Positions 23,589 to 32,401 of a stretch of 32,780 bases of DNA are shown here, in pieces (positions within the stretch are counted from its first letter, which is position 1; each line of letters opens with the position of its first letter). Origin of the DNA: an uncultured Aquimonas sp. Its GTDB lineage: Bacteria; Pseudomonadota; Gammaproteobacteria; Xanthomonadales; Xanthomonadaceae. Position numbers and translations under genes: made by a program. The stretch covers positions 1 through 32,780 of the forward strand of contig CAMLOR010000009.1 in the NCBI GenBank assembly GCA_946481615.1. The letters are read 5' to 3'. The notes under the pieces were generated by a model, which saw nothing but the letters and a program-made list of their open reading frames with translations, was not told the DNA's origin and searched no databases.

Positions 23589-24335
23589 CTAGCCTTGCGC
23601 GCCGTAGCGGTCGTGGTGGCGCACCCAGGCCATCGGGTAGTCGAGCCCGTCCTCGTCGCGCCCCTTGGGCGTGAGGTCCAGCAGCACGTAGGTGTGCATC
23701 ATGACTTCCACGCCGCGGCCGTAGCGCGAGTAGGTGTGGAATACTTCCCCCGCCGCATTGCGGCAGAAGACGCTGATGCCCGGCGCTTCCTCGTGCGGGA
23801 AGGGCTGTCGCACGTAGTTGTAGTGCACCTTGCCGCCGGACATCTCGTCCTGCGTGAAGTTGACGCCGAAGTCGTGGTTGAAATCGGTGCCGTGCGAAGA
23901 CACCCAGGCGAAGCGCCATCCCATGCGCCGGCGGAAGCGTTCGATGTCGGCGAGCGGGGCACGCGAGACGGCGAGCAGCGTGACGTCGCGCTGCGCCAGG
24001 TGCAGGTCGGCGCCATCGTTGTGATCGGCCATGTAGGAGCAGCTCTTGCAGCCCTGCTCCCAGCCCGGCGCGAACATGAAGTGCTGCACCAGCAACTGGC
24101 TGCGGCCGTCGAAGAGTTCGGCCAGGCGGCGCGGCCCTTCGGGCGTGTCGAAGACGTAGTCTTTTTCGACGCGCACCCACGGCAGGTCGCGACGTTCGCG
24201 CGCGATGCGATCCTGCAGCCGGGTGAGTTCCTTTTCGCGCGCCAGCAACGTCCTGCGTGCGGCCAGCCATTCGTCGCGCGCCACGACCGGATGATCGGCG
24301 GCCTGGCCGATCGCGGTGTCGACGGCGGCGTTCAT
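23589..24335 (-). CDS. DUF899 thioredoxin-like protein
   Basis: A 248-aa cytosolic protein of the DUF899 family. Conserved blocks are EWLAARRTLLAREKELTRL, DLPWVRVEKDYVF, LFDGRSQLLVQHFMFAP, GCKSCSYMAD, HGTDFNHDFGV, ISVFCRN and VFHTYSRYGRG. The CKSC pair (about residues 95-98) lies where thioredoxins carry their active-site cysteines. Activity is not established for the family. Its ATG overlaps the stop of the upstream propeller gene (4 bp). Confidence 0.93.
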   Translation of the reverse strand: MNAAVDTAIGQAADHPVVARDEWLAARRTLLAREKELTRLQDRIARERRDLPWVRVEKDYVFDTPEGPRRLAELFDGRSQLLVQHFMFAPGWEQGCKSCSYMADHNDGADLHLAQRDVTLLAVSRAPLADIERFRRRMGWRFAWVSSHGTDFNHDFGVNFTQDEMSGGKVHYNYVRQPFPHEEAPGISVFCRNAAGEVFHTYSRYGRGVEVMMHTYVLLDLTPKGRDEDGLDYPMAWVRHHDRYGAQG

Positions 24336-25003
24336 TGCGCACCTGCCTTCGGCCGGCGCACGGCGCGTATTTTCCCGCTCGAACCGCCGCCGCAGTAGAA
24401 CAGGCCGGCGCCATCGGATTCCAGCCCGCTGACACCGACGCCGCGCGGCATTTCGAGACGTTCGAGCACCTCGCCGCTGTGTGGATCGATATGGCGTAAC
24501 TCGCTTTCGTCGCCCTCCCAGGTGGCATGCCACAGCTCGCCGTCCACCCAGGTCACGCCGGTGACGAAGCGGTCCGATTCGATCGTGCGCAACACTTGGC
24601 CGGTGTGCGGATCGATCCGGTGGATCCTGCGATCGCGGTACTGCCCGACCCACAGACTGCCCTCGGCCCAGGCCAGGCCCGAGTCGCCGCCGGCGCCCGG
24701 CGCCGGGATCGAATGCACGACGGTGCCGGTGGCCGGATCGATCTTGTCGATGCGCGCTTCGGCGATCTGGTACAGATGGGTGCCGTCGAAGGCGGTACCG
24801 GCGTCGCCGGTGCGTTCGAGCGTGCGCGCGATGCCGCCGCTGGAAGGATCGATCGCGAGCAGGCGCTCGCCGGTCGCGGCCCAGACGCGATCGCCGTCGT
24901 GGCTGACGCCGTGGATGCGCTCGGCGCCTTCGAAAGGTCCGTATTCGCGCACGATCTGCGCGGGCCGCAGCGCGGCCTGCGAGGTGTTGCGTGTCGTGGT
25001 CAT
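24332..25003 (-). CDS. Vgb-like beta-propeller protein
   Basis: A 223-aa protein made of repeated blades of the type W-V/G-x-L/Y-x-x-x-I-x-R/K-I-D-P-x-T/S-G (LLAIDPSSGG, IDKIDPATGTVV, IHRIDPHTGQVL, LRHIDPHSGEVL). This is the streptogramin-lyase-like (Vgb/NHL) propeller fold. No signal peptide is visible, so it is cytosolic. The true Vgb active-site residues cannot be confirmed by eye. GGAGA precedes ATG 25003. Coupled to DUF899 downstream. Confidence 0.82.
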   Translation of the reverse strand: MTTTRNTSQAALRPAQIVREYGPFEGAERIHGVSHDGDRVWAATGERLLAIDPSSGGIARTLERTGDAGTAFDGTHLYQIAEARIDKIDPATGTVVHSIPAPGAGGDSGLAWAEGSLWVGQYRDRRIHRIDPHTGQVLRTIESDRFVTGVTWVDGELWHATWEGDESELRHIDPHSGEVLERLEMPRGVGVSGLESDGAGLFYCGGGSSGKIRAVRRPKAGAQ

Positions 25004-25044
25004 CGTCGTCTCCGTTGGCGCCGGCGCGGCGCCGCAGGAGCAAT

Positions 25045-26265
25045 CTACTCAGGCGGCAGCGCGGCCGGGAGTAACAAGATCGTCGTGATTCCGGTGAGCG
25101 GCGGCGCCAGCCAGCGCTGCGCGCGGGCACGGCCGAGCGAGCGTACCTGCCCGGCCGCTTCCAGTTCGACGAGCGCGCGCTGCACGGTGCGCTGGCTCTC
25201 GCCCAACGCCAGCGCCAGCGCCGACGTGGACCACGCCGCGCCGTCGGCGAGCAGCGCGAGCAGCGAGGCCTGTCCGCCGTCGATGGGCGGCACCAGCACC
25301 ACGACGGCGCGGCCCTCGCGCGGCACGAGCGCGAAGCCGCGCGCGCTGGCCTCGATGTCCGCCAGCGGCGCGATCGCCGCGCGCAGGCGGCCGATCTCCA
25401 CGCGCAAGCGCGCGCGCAGGCTGTCGTCCGGATGCCGCGTGTGGAACGCCTTCGCGATGAGCGCAGGGCGATCGACATCGCCGGGCCAGCCCAGCGCGAG
25501 GGCGCGCAACAATGCGAACAGCACCGGGCGGCGCGCGAGCGGCCGCCACGCCTCGCCCGCGCGCAGGCCGCGGCGGCAGGCGTCGACGACCAGCATGCCG
25601 GAAGCCAACAGCGCTTCGACCTCGCCCAGGCGCACCGGTTGCTCGTGGCCTGCATGGACGCTGCGCGCAGCATCGCGATCGAGCGCCGCGCGCGCTTCGG
25701 CCACTTCGGCGAGCAAGGCCGGGATGCGCGCGCGTTCGGCTGCCACCGCGGCACGGCCGAGCGCGGCCCGCGCCGCCGCGGTGCGCAAGAAACGCATGGA
25801 CAATTCGGCCGCCGCCAGTTCCGCAATCGCGGCAAGCGCCGGCGACAGGCCTGCCACATCGAGGCCGGCGAGCGTTGCCGCCGCCTCGTCGAGTCTTCCG
25901 ATCAGCAACAGCCTGCGCACCGCGATCAGGCGCGCCTGCAGTGCATTGCCGCGATCGCCGTGCGCGTCGAGCACGCGCGCGGCCTCGGCGAGCGCGCGAG
26001 GCGCGCCGCCCAGATCGCGCAAGACCAGCGCGACCTCCGCATCCGCCACCAGGCAGCGCGCACGCGCCAGCGCTTCGCGCGCACCGAAGCGGCGTGCGGC
26101 ACGGCGCAGCAGTTCGCGGGCGCGCGGATACTCGCCCAGTTGCGCCATCGCGATGCCGCGCAACGCGAGCGACGCCGCGTCTTCGCGCAACGCGATGCGC
26201 TTGAGCGCGCCGAGCGCATCGCCGACGGCGAGCGCACGCCCGGCGGCGGCGATCAGGGAATCCAT
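25045..26265 (-). CDS. Regulator with TPR-like repeats and winged-helix domains
   Basis: A 406-aa protein. Residues 1-210 are Ala/Leu/Arg-rich helix pairs like degenerate TPRs. Residues about 255-310 (LIAKAFHTRHPDDSLRARLRV, IGRLRAAI, ARGFALVP) resemble the OmpR/BTAD-type winged helix. Residues about 325-385 (LLALLADGAAWSTSALALALG, ESQRTVQRALVELEAAGQV) form a second, MarR/GntR-like winged helix. It lies 41 bp upstream of the propeller/DUF899 genes on the same strand and probably controls them. ATG 26265 was preferred to GTG 26271; neither has a good ribosome-binding site. Confidence 0.75.
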   Translation of the reverse strand: MDSLIAAAGRALAVGDALGALKRIALREDAASLALRGIAMAQLGEYPRARELLRRAARRFGAREALARARCLVADAEVALVLRDLGGAPRALAEAARVLDAHGDRGNALQARLIAVRRLLLIGRLDEAAATLAGLDVAGLSPALAAIAELAAAELSMRFLRTAAARAALGRAAVAAERARIPALLAEVAEARAALDRDAARSVHAGHEQPVRLGEVEALLASGMLVVDACRRGLRAGEAWRPLARRPVLFALLRALALGWPGDVDRPALIAKAFHTRHPDDSLRARLRVEIGRLRAAIAPLADIEASARGFALVPREGRAVVVLVPPIDGGQASLLALLADGAAWSTSALALALGESQRTVQRALVELEAAGQVRSLGRARAQRWLAPPLTGITTILLLPAALPPE

Positions 26266-26413
26266 CGCCACAGGCTACTGCGCTGCGCCGCGAAAACGTA
26301 CCGGCTGGTGCGCGATCGACGCGCCGGCGCGCGCAGCGCTTGACGGCGCCGAACCGCCGGCACGAGACTGCCGCCGACGTCGGCGCACGGCGCCGGCGGC
26401 AGGGGGATCCACC

Positions 26414-27217
26414 GTGCAAGACTTGCGAACGTGGCTGCGCCGCCCAGCGCGCTTCGCCGTGCTGTCGTTGGCTGCGCTCGCCGGCTATGCCTGGGGCGGC
26501 GACGGGCGCGTGATCGTCGGCAGCGGCGCCGTGCTGGATCTCGGCGCGGGCCGCCTCGACCTGGGTTGCGCGGACGCCATCGTCGATGGACGCCTCGAAG
26601 GACGCAGCGGCGTACTGGCCGGCATCGACAACGCCACGCTCGCCGGGCCGGTGCAGGCGGCGCAAATGCAGCTCGAATTTTCCGGCGTGCTCGCCGGCGG
26701 CGGCTCGTTCGTTGCGGGCAACAGCCGCGTGCGCAGCGTCGACGGCTGTGCGCGAACGGCCAGCGGATTGGCGACGGCGTTTTCGCTGCACGATTTCAGC
26801 GTCGTCTCCGCGAGCGGCCGCCTGTTCCGCTTCCCGACCGGTGCGCCGACGCATGTGAACGGACGGCTGGAACTGGCCGGTTCCTCGACTCACGCCCTGC
26901 TGCTGCGCAGCGATGCCGCAGGCGCCGTGGCCTACATCGCGCTGGCGCCTTCGGGCACGCAGGATCTGCATTACCTCGATGTGCAGGACGTCGGCGCCGC
27001 ACCCGGCGGGCAGGTCCTCGCGGCCGGCGATGCCGCCGACTATTCGAGCATCGATCGCGGCAACTCGCCCGGCTTCTTCACCGACGGCTTCGCGGTGATG
27101 ACCTCGATTCCCGTGCCGGCGCTCGCGCCGCCGACGCTGCTGTTGCTCGCCCTGATCGTGTCCTGGATCGCCCTTCGCCGGGTCGGCAGGCGCGCCACCC
27201 CTGGAGATATGCCATGA
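26414..27217 (+). CDS. Exported beta-helix-like protein with CTERM-type sorting tail
   Basis: A 267-aa protein: signal peptide (about 1-28), then beta-rich repeats ([40 protein letters not shown]) and a C-terminal tripartite tail. The tail has a Pro motif [10 protein letters not shown], a hydrophobic helix and RRVGRR, the architecture of IPTL/PEP-CTERM substrates cut by exosortase-type proteases. The motif is not the exact IPTL consensus. GTG 26414 follows GGGGGA. The TGA overlaps the ATG of the collagen-like gene (ATGA, 27214-27217), so the two are translationally coupled. No exosortase gene is in the window. Confidence 0.72.
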   Translation: MQDLRTWLRRPARFAVLSLAALAGYAWGGDGRVIVGSGAVLDLGAGRLDLGCADAIVDGRLEGRSGVLAGIDNATLAGPVQAAQMQLEFSGVLAGGGSFVAGNSRVRSVDGCARTASGLATAFSLHDFSVVSASGRLFRFPTGAPTHVNGRLELAGSSTHALLLRSDAAGAVAYIALAPSGTQDLHYLDVQDVGAAPGGQVLAAGDAADYSSIDRGNSPGFFTDGFAVMTSIPVPALAPPTLLLLALIVSWIALRRVGRRATPGDMP

Positions 27218-29565
27218 CCGTCGCTTCCGGTTCCGCCCTTCGTCGCGCGCCGCGCGTTTCCCCGTTGCTGCTGGCGATAGGCGTGGCGCTGTACGGACCG
27301 CATGCAGCGGCGCAGCAGGACATCCGCGCGCAGCCGCCCGCAGGCGGCGCGTTCGTCGTGACCAACCAGGCCGGCAGCGCCGATCGCCTGCGCGTCGACG
27401 AGGACGGCGAGGTGCGCGTGCCGCTGCTTGCCGGCGTCCCCGCGCAAGAGACCTTCCTCTGCTTCGATTTCGCCGACGGGCAACTCGGAAGGTGCGCGAC
27501 GCTGCCGCTCGGCGCGACGGGTCCGACCGGAGCCACAGGTGCCACCGGTGCGACGGGCCCGGCCGGCGCGACCGGCGCCGTTGGCGCAGCAGGTCCGACG
27601 GGAGCGATGGGCGCCACGGGGGCCACGGGCGCGACCGGGGCCACAGGCGCGACGGGCCCCAGCGGCGATCCGGGTCCGACCGGCATGCCCGGCCCCACGG
27701 GCGCGACGGGTGCGACAGGCCCCGACGGTGCGATCGGCCCCGCCGGTGCCACGGGCGCAACGGGCGCCGATGGCGCGATCGGCGCAACGGGGCCCACCGG
27801 CGATCCTGGTGCCATCGGACCCACCGGCGCCACAGGCGCAACCGGCGCGATGGGCGTGACCGGCGCGATGGGCGTGACCGGTCCCACGGGCGATCCCGGC
27901 GCCAGCGGACCGACGGGGCCGACCGGCGCAACGGGCGCTACGGGCGCCACCGGCACCGCTGGCGCGACGGGCCCCACGGGCGATCCAGGCTCGATCGGAT
28001 CCACTGGCCCCACCGGAGCGACGGGCGCAACCGGTGCCACCGGTGTCACGGGCGCGACTGGCCCGACCGGGGCGACGGGTGCCACCGGGGCGCAGGGCCC
28101 CATCGGAGCGACCGGCGCAACCGGTGCCACGGGCGCCACCGGCATGAGCTGGACCCTCAACTCGATCGGCTTCAACGCGAACGGCACGATCTCGGTCCAG
28201 ACCAGCATCCCCTCGACAGTGACCTCGCTCAACGCGGCATGGACGACGTCCGGCAATGCCGGCACCGCGGCCGGCACGCATTTCCTCGGCACCACCGACG
28301 CGCAGGCGCTGGTGCTCAAGACCAACGGCAATGCCGCGACGAACGAGCGCATGCGGCTGCTCACCACGCCGCAGATCGTGGTGAACCGTACGACCGCACA
28401 GGTCGGCGACCTGTTCTCGGTCTACGGCACGGGCTCGGCGGGAGCGATCAACTCGATCGCGGCCCTGACCGACTATCCGTTCGCGGGCTACAGCACCGGC
28501 GCCTTCGCCAGCTTCTACGGCGAGAACACCGGTTCCGGCCAGGGCGTGGTGGGCTCGAACCGCAGTACCGGCGTCGGCGTCTACGGCATCAACAACAACT
28601 CCAATGGGTACGGGGTGTTCGGCTACAACCAGGTCGCGGGCTTCGGCGTCGGCGGCCTGTCGACCGGCGGCTTCGGCGTCAACGGTGCGACCAATGGTCC
28701 GCTCGTCGCGGGCGTGCGCGGTTTCAACCAGAGCGCCACCGGCACCGGCATCCTCGCGCTGGGGAACAACATCACGGCCGGCACCGTGCACGCGAGCGGC
28801 TCGGGGCTGGCGGCCAACGGCAATCTGTTCGGCATCTACAGCATCGGCACGCAAGCCGCCGCCGGCACCGGCATCGCGGCCGGCGGAAACGGCATCACCG
28901 CGATCTCCGGCACGGGCGAAGGTGCGGGCGTCGCGGGGCAAGGCCTGTCGTACGGCGTCACGGGCTACGCTTCGGAGCCGCTCGCGGACAACAACTGGGG
29001 CGGCTATTTCGACTATCTGTCGAGCACGAACGGCTATGCCTTCATCGGCGGACGCGCCGGCGGCGTCGACTACGGCATCCTCTCGGGCGGCGTGAAGTCG
29101 ACGATGGTGAAGGATGCCAAGGGCGGCAGCCGCATCATGTTCGCCACCGAAGCGCCGGAAGTGCTGTTCCAGGATTTCGGCAGCGCGCAGCTCGTGGACG
29201 GCGTGGCCTGGGTCGCGCTCGATCCGCTGTTCACCCGCTCGGTGCGCGTCGACGAAGACCACCCGCTGCGCGTCTTCGTGCAACTCGAAGGCGAAGCCAA
29301 CGGCGTCTTCGTTTCGCGCAAGACCGCCGAAGGCTTCGAAGTGCGCGAACTGATGAACGGCCGCTCGAGCGCGCCGTTCTCGTGGCAGGTGGTGGCCAAC
29401 CGCGCCGACGAAGTCTCGGCCGACGGCAAGTCGAAGAGCGCATTCTCCACCGCGCGCTTCCCGGTGGGGCCGCAACGCGCCGTGCAGCGCCCGGCGCCGG
29501 CCGAAGCCGGCACCGTCGCGCCGGTACCGCAGACGCCGGCGGTGCCGCTCAAGCGGTCGAGGTGA
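27214..29565 (+). CDS. Secreted collagen-like protein
   Basis: A 783-aa protein: signal peptide (about 1-35, ending PHAAA), short globular part (36-99), uninterrupted Gly-X-Y tract (100-310, about 70 triplets rich in GAT and GPT), a Gly/Asn-rich region (about 430-630) with repeats such as [18 protein letters not shown], and a C-terminal domain (about 630-745). The tract should form a trimeric collagen helix; Thr in the Y position replaces hydroxyproline and could be glycosylated. The middle repeats resemble phage tail-spike or adhesin shafts. The tail is Pro/Ala-rich without a membrane anchor. Coupled to the CTERM-like gene upstream. Confidence 0.88.
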   Translation: MTVASGSALRRAPRVSPLLLAIGVALYGPHAAAQQDIRAQPPAGGAFVVTNQAGSADRLRVDEDGEVRVPLLAGVPAQETFLCFDFADGQLGRCATLPLGATGPTGATGATGATGPAGATGAVGAAGPTGAMGATGATGATGATGATGPSGDPGPTGMPGPTGATGATGPDGAIGPAGATGATGADGAIGATGPTGDPGAIGPTGATGATGAMGVTGAMGVTGPTGDPGASGPTGPTGATGATGATGTAGATGPTGDPGSIGSTGPTGATGATGATGVTGATGPTGATGATGAQGPIGATGATGATGATGMSWTLNSIGFNANGTISVQTSIPSTVTSLNAAWTTSGNAGTAAGTHFLGTTDAQALVLKTNGNAATNERMRLLTTPQIVVNRTTAQVGDLFSVYGTGSAGAINSIAALTDYPFAGYSTGAFASFYGENTGSGQGVVGSNRSTGVGVYGINNNSNGYGVFGYNQVAGFGVGGLSTGGFGVNGATNGPLVAGVRGFNQSATGTGILALGNNITAGTVHASGSGLAANGNLFGIYSIGTQAAAGTGIAAGGNGITAISGTGEGAGVAGQGLSYGVTGYASEPLADNNWGGYFDYLSSTNGYAFIGGRAGGVDYGILSGGVKSTMVKDAKGGSRIMFATEAPEVLFQDFGSAQLVDGVAWVALDPLFTRSVRVDEDHPLRVFVQLEGEANGVFVSRKTAEGFEVRELMNGRSSAPFSWQVVANRADEVSADGKSKSAFSTARFPVGPQRAVQRPAPAEAGTVAPVPQTPAVPLKRSR
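27511..28143 (+). repeat. Collagen Gly-X-Y coding repeat
   Basis: A 633-bp stretch of degenerate 9-bp units (GGC GCG ACG / GGC CCC ACC and variants), 70 triplets without interruption. Synonymous codons vary between units, suggesting age or selection against slippage rather than a recent expansion. Long antisense ORFs here are an artefact of the repeat. Confidence 0.9.
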
Positions 29566-29612
29566 TCGACGTGCAGACGGGAGATTGAACCGCGGGGCCG
29601 CAGGTCGGATCG

Positions 29613-30269
29613 TCAGTCCGGACTGTGGCCCTTCAGCGGAAAATACTCCCGCCACGGCCGCGCTTCGTCGACGACGCGCGCGACGGAGGGCCGCGCCAGC
29701 AGACGGGCGCGATAGGCGCGCAGCACCGCGAGCGACGCGGGGATCGGATGCCCCCAGTGCGCGTAGAATAGTGCCGGCGCCGCCGCGCAATCGGCGAGGC
29801 CGAAGGTGTCGTTCGCCGCCCACTCGCGGCCGGCCATCCAGCGATCGAGCCAGGCATAGCTCCTGTCGAGCGCCGCCTTCGCCTCGGCATCCAGATGCGG
29901 ATCGCGCTTGTGCGGCTCGCGCAGCACGTTGAACACCATCCGCTGCAGCGGCCCCATCACGTAGTCGTCGAACACGCTGTCCATCTGCCGCGCTTCGATG
30001 GCGGCGCGCGGATCGGCCGGCATCATCGGCAGCGCGTCGCCGTGATGCAGATCGAGATACTCGATGATCGCCGCCGATTCGATCACCGTGCGCTCGCCGT
30101 CGACCAGCACGGGGAACTGGCCGGTGGGCGCGAGGCGGCCGAGCGCCGCGGCATTTTCCGGGTGTGCCGGATCGACCATGCGGAATTCGAAGGGCACGCT
30201 GCGCTCGTACAGCGCGATCAGCACTTTCCAGTAGTACGACGCGAAGGGATGGCCGTAGATCTGCAGCAT
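29613..30269 (-). CDS. Glutathione S-transferase family protein
   Basis: A 218-aa cytosolic GST. The thioredoxin-fold N-domain (1-80) shows SYYWKVLIALYE, then the cis-Pro segment GQFPVLVDGERTVIESAAIIEYLD with the Glu-Ser pair that binds glutathione. The helical C-domain (90-210) contains WAANDTFGLADCAAAPALFYA, the usual N-capping motif. Substrate unknown. GGGAGG lies 8 nt before ATG 30269. It lies 79 bp downstream of the NCS2 permease on the same strand. Confidence 0.95.
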   Translation of the reverse strand: MLQIYGHPFASYYWKVLIALYERSVPFEFRMVDPAHPENAAALGRLAPTGQFPVLVDGERTVIESAAIIEYLDLHHGDALPMMPADPRAAIEARQMDSVFDDYVMGPLQRMVFNVLREPHKRDPHLDAEAKAALDRSYAWLDRWMAGREWAANDTFGLADCAAAPALFYAHWGHPIPASLAVLRAYRARLLARPSVARVVDEARPWREYFPLKGHSPD

Positions 30270-30348
30270 GCGGTGTTTCCTCCCGGATCGTGAACCTCGG
30301 CCTGCGAAGCGTCGTCGCGCCGGATGGCAGAGCGCGCGATGCAGCGGA

Positions 30349-31947
30349 TCAGTGCGAAGTTTCGGCTGCTGACCGCGAGCCTCCGGCCAGCAAGGAGAGC
30401 AGCACGAACAGTATCGCCAGCACGAGATAGGCCGCCGTGAAATTCGCCATGATCTCGAACGCGCGGCCTTCGAGCGTCCACGGCCAATACAGCCCGCCCT
30501 GCGGATGCGCCGAGTGCATCACGCCGAACAACGTGAAGGCCGCGGCTACCAGCAGCGCACCGGCGGCGCGCAGCGTGCGTCCGTCGATCAGCGCGACGAG
30601 CATCGCGGCCCACACCATCGCGGTGATGATGAAACCGTTGCCCAGCGCCACGGTGATGGCGATCTCCGACAGGCCGTGGCTCGCATCGGCGTAGAGCGCG
30701 GCGAGTTGGTCGGGCGGCACCAGGCCGGGATTGCCGAACTTGATCGCGAGCAGGTACGCGATCGAGGGCAGGAAGGCGAACACGACGGCCGGTGCGTGCT
30801 GTTTCGGCGTCGCGTCGAAGGCCTGCACGGTGATGTCGATGGCCACGTACAGGATGATCGGCGCCAGTACCGCGAGCGGCAGCAGCTCCACCAGTCCGGA
30901 CACGTAACCGAAGATGCCGCCGAGGCCGATGAACAGGCCCGTCAGCAGCGTGTAGCCGCTCGTCGCGCCCATGTGCTTGTAGGCCGGCTGGCCGATGTAG
31001 GGCGTGGTCTGCGCCACGCCGCCGCACAGGCCCGCGACCAGCGTCGAGAACGCCTCGACGAGCAGGATGTCGCGCGTGCGGTAATCGTCGCCGGCGGCGC
31101 GCGCGCTTTCGGTGACGTTGATGCCGCCCACCACCATCAGCAGGCCGAACGGCAGCACCAGCGCGAGATAAGGCCACAGGCGCGGCAGGCCTTCGAGGAA
31201 ACCCAGCGTCGGCCGCGGCAGCGCGAAGCGCCACTGCGGCGCGGACGGCGCGTGATAGCCGGTGCCCAGCCAGCCCGCCGCGCCGAGCGAGTAGTACAGC
31301 AACAGGCCGACGCCGAACGCGAACACCACGCCCGGGATGCGGCGCGGCACGCGGCCTTTCGCGATCAGCGCGTAGAGCAGCAGGCCGAGCGTGGCGAAGC
31401 CCACCACCGGCACGCGCAATGCTTCGAGCAGCGGGAGATAGCCCATCAGCATCAGCGCGATGCCGGCGATGGAGCCGAGCAGTCCCGCGCGCGGCACGAT
31501 GCGCTGCACCAGGCCACCGGCGAAGGACAGCACGAATTTCAGCACGCCCATCACCATCATCGCGGCCATGCCCAGCTGCCAGGTCGCGGTCGCCGCGGCC
31601 TGTTCGTCCATGCCCTGCTGCCGCATGCCGGCGTAGGCGGGGCCAAGCACGAGCAGCGCCAGCCCGATGGTGGTGGGCGCATCGAGGCCGAGCGGCATCG
31701 CGGTGACGTCGGCGCGGCCGGCGCGGCGCGCGAGGCGGCGCGCCATCGCGGTGTAAAGCGCGTTGCCCACCAGCACGCCGAGCGCGGTGCCGGGGAACAT
31801 GCGGCCGAACACCACTTCGGCCGGGAAACCGAAGATGCCGATCAGCGCACTGGCGAGGAAGGCCAGGATGGTGAGGTTGTCGACGACCAGGCCGAAGAAG
31901 CCGTTGATGTCGCCGCGGGCGATCCAGGGGAGTTTTTGCGGGCTCAT
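30349..31947 (-). CDS. NCS2-family permease (xanthine/uracil-type)
   Basis: A 532-aa inner-membrane protein with about 13-14 helices. DINGFFGLVVDNLTILAFL opens it; ADVTAMPLGLDAPTTIG, GGINVTESARAAGDDY and GGVAQTTPYIGQPAYKHMGA are the conserved substrate and cation loops of the NCS2/AzgA-like group. It is likely a nucleobase:H+ symporter; the exact substrate cannot be read. ATG 31947 gives a normal length. Its upstream region is the repeat array shared with rsmA. Confidence 0.88.
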   Translation of the reverse strand: MSPQKLPWIARGDINGFFGLVVDNLTILAFLASALIGIFGFPAEVVFGRMFPGTALGVLVGNALYTAMARRLARRAGRADVTAMPLGLDAPTTIGLALLVLGPAYAGMRQQGMDEQAAATATWQLGMAAMMVMGVLKFVLSFAGGLVQRIVPRAGLLGSIAGIALMLMGYLPLLEALRVPVVGFATLGLLLYALIAKGRVPRRIPGVVFAFGVGLLLYYSLGAAGWLGTGYHAPSAPQWRFALPRPTLGFLEGLPRLWPYLALVLPFGLLMVVGGINVTESARAAGDDYRTRDILLVEAFSTLVAGLCGGVAQTTPYIGQPAYKHMGATSGYTLLTGLFIGLGGIFGYVSGLVELLPLAVLAPIILYVAIDITVQAFDATPKQHAPAVVFAFLPSIAYLLAIKFGNPGLVPPDQLAALYADASHGLSEIAITVALGNGFIITAMVWAAMLVALIDGRTLRAAGALLVAAAFTLFGVMHSAHPQGGLYWPWTLEGRAFEIMANFTAAYLVLAILFVLLSLLAGGSRSAAETSH

Positions 31948-31973
31948 GGAGGGCAGCGTGAAGCCTGAGGGGT

Positions 31974-32121
31974 GGATTCGACAAGCTCACCATGATCGGA
32001 AAGCAGGGGCGTCGGTGCGTGATGGGTCGAGGCGTGGGTTCGACAGGCTCACCATGATCGGAGAGCGGGGCGTCGCGCGTGATGGGTCGCGGCATGGGTT
32101 CGACAGGCTCACCCCGAACGG
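31974..32121 (+). repeat. Three REP-like elements, forward orientation
   Basis: Copies at 31974-31999, 32037-32061 and 32097-32121 share TTCGACAGGCTCACC (the first has AAGC for AGGC). Two end CATGATCGG, the third CCCGAACGG. This GTTCGACA...CGAACGG element is a family of short interspersed repeats met in many proteobacterial genomes (from general knowledge). The third copy forms a 23-bp perfect inverted repeat with the first reverse copy (32160-32182), 38 bp apart. Confidence 0.85.
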
Positions 32122-32159
32122 GTGCGGCGATGCGGATGCCGAAAACCGGCGTGCGGCCA

Positions 32160-32377
32160 CCGTTCGGGGTGAGCCTGTCGAATCCCACGCGACACGCTCC
32201 ACGACACCCGTTCGGGGCGAGCCCGTCGAATCCCGTGCGACTCGCTCCACAGCACCCGTTCGGGGTGAGCCTGTCGAATCCCACGCGACACGCTCCACGA
32301 CACCCGTTCGGGGCGAGCCCGTCGAATCCCGTGCGACTCGCTCCACAGCACCCGTTCGGGGTGAGCCTGTCGAATCC
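32160..32377 (-). repeat. Five REP-like elements in tandem, reverse orientation, 48-bp unit in a 96-bp higher-order repeat
   Basis: Reverse copies begin at 32160, 32208, 32256, 32304 and 32352, exactly 48 bp apart. Two unit types alternate (A-B-A-B-A): type A reads GGGGTGAGCCTGTCG, type B GGGGCGAGCCCGTCG, and the 22-bp spacers alternate too (CACGCGACACGC versus CGTGCGACTCGC). Thus a 96-bp A-B block has been tandemly duplicated and remains nearly identical. The last copy ends 13 bp before the rsmA -10. Confidence 0.9.
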
Positions 32378-32389
32378 CACGCGACCACC

Positions 32390-32395
32390 TACAAT
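32390..32395 (+). promoter_or_regulatory. -10 element of rsmA
   Basis: TACAAT ends 6 bp before the ATG of rsmA, so transcription would start at or next to the A of the ATG: a leaderless mRNA. At 17 bp upstream the only -35 candidate is CTGTCG (32367-32372), which lies inside the last repeat copy. Confidence 0.5.
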
Positions 32396-32401
32396 CCGCG
32401 C

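Larger units (their letters stand above)
31948..32401. other. Repeat-filled divergent intergenic region, NCS2 permease to rsmA
   Basis: A 454-bp gap almost wholly made of copies of one ~25-bp element in both orientations (next entries). ORFs reading through it on either strand are repeat artefacts (short peptides such as DSTGSPRTG). The only promoter element I see is TACAAT at 32390-32395 before rsmA. Confidence 0.75.

Noticed and set aside
26272..26413. Promoter of the CTERM-like/collagen operon (a TTGACG near 26340).
   Set aside because: No acceptable -10 lies 15-19 bp downstream, so I do not call it.
24527..29823. Very long overlapping ORFs on both strands (896 aa plus; 960 and 927 aa minus).
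   Set aside because: They are shadows in GC-rich DNA of the regulator, CTERM-like and collagen-like genes: Arg/Ala-rich, no domains, and they cross real gene boundaries.
31974..32377. CRISPR array.
   Set aside because: The 48-bp spaced copies have repeated, not unique, spacers, occur in both orientations and have no cas genes; they are REP-like elements.
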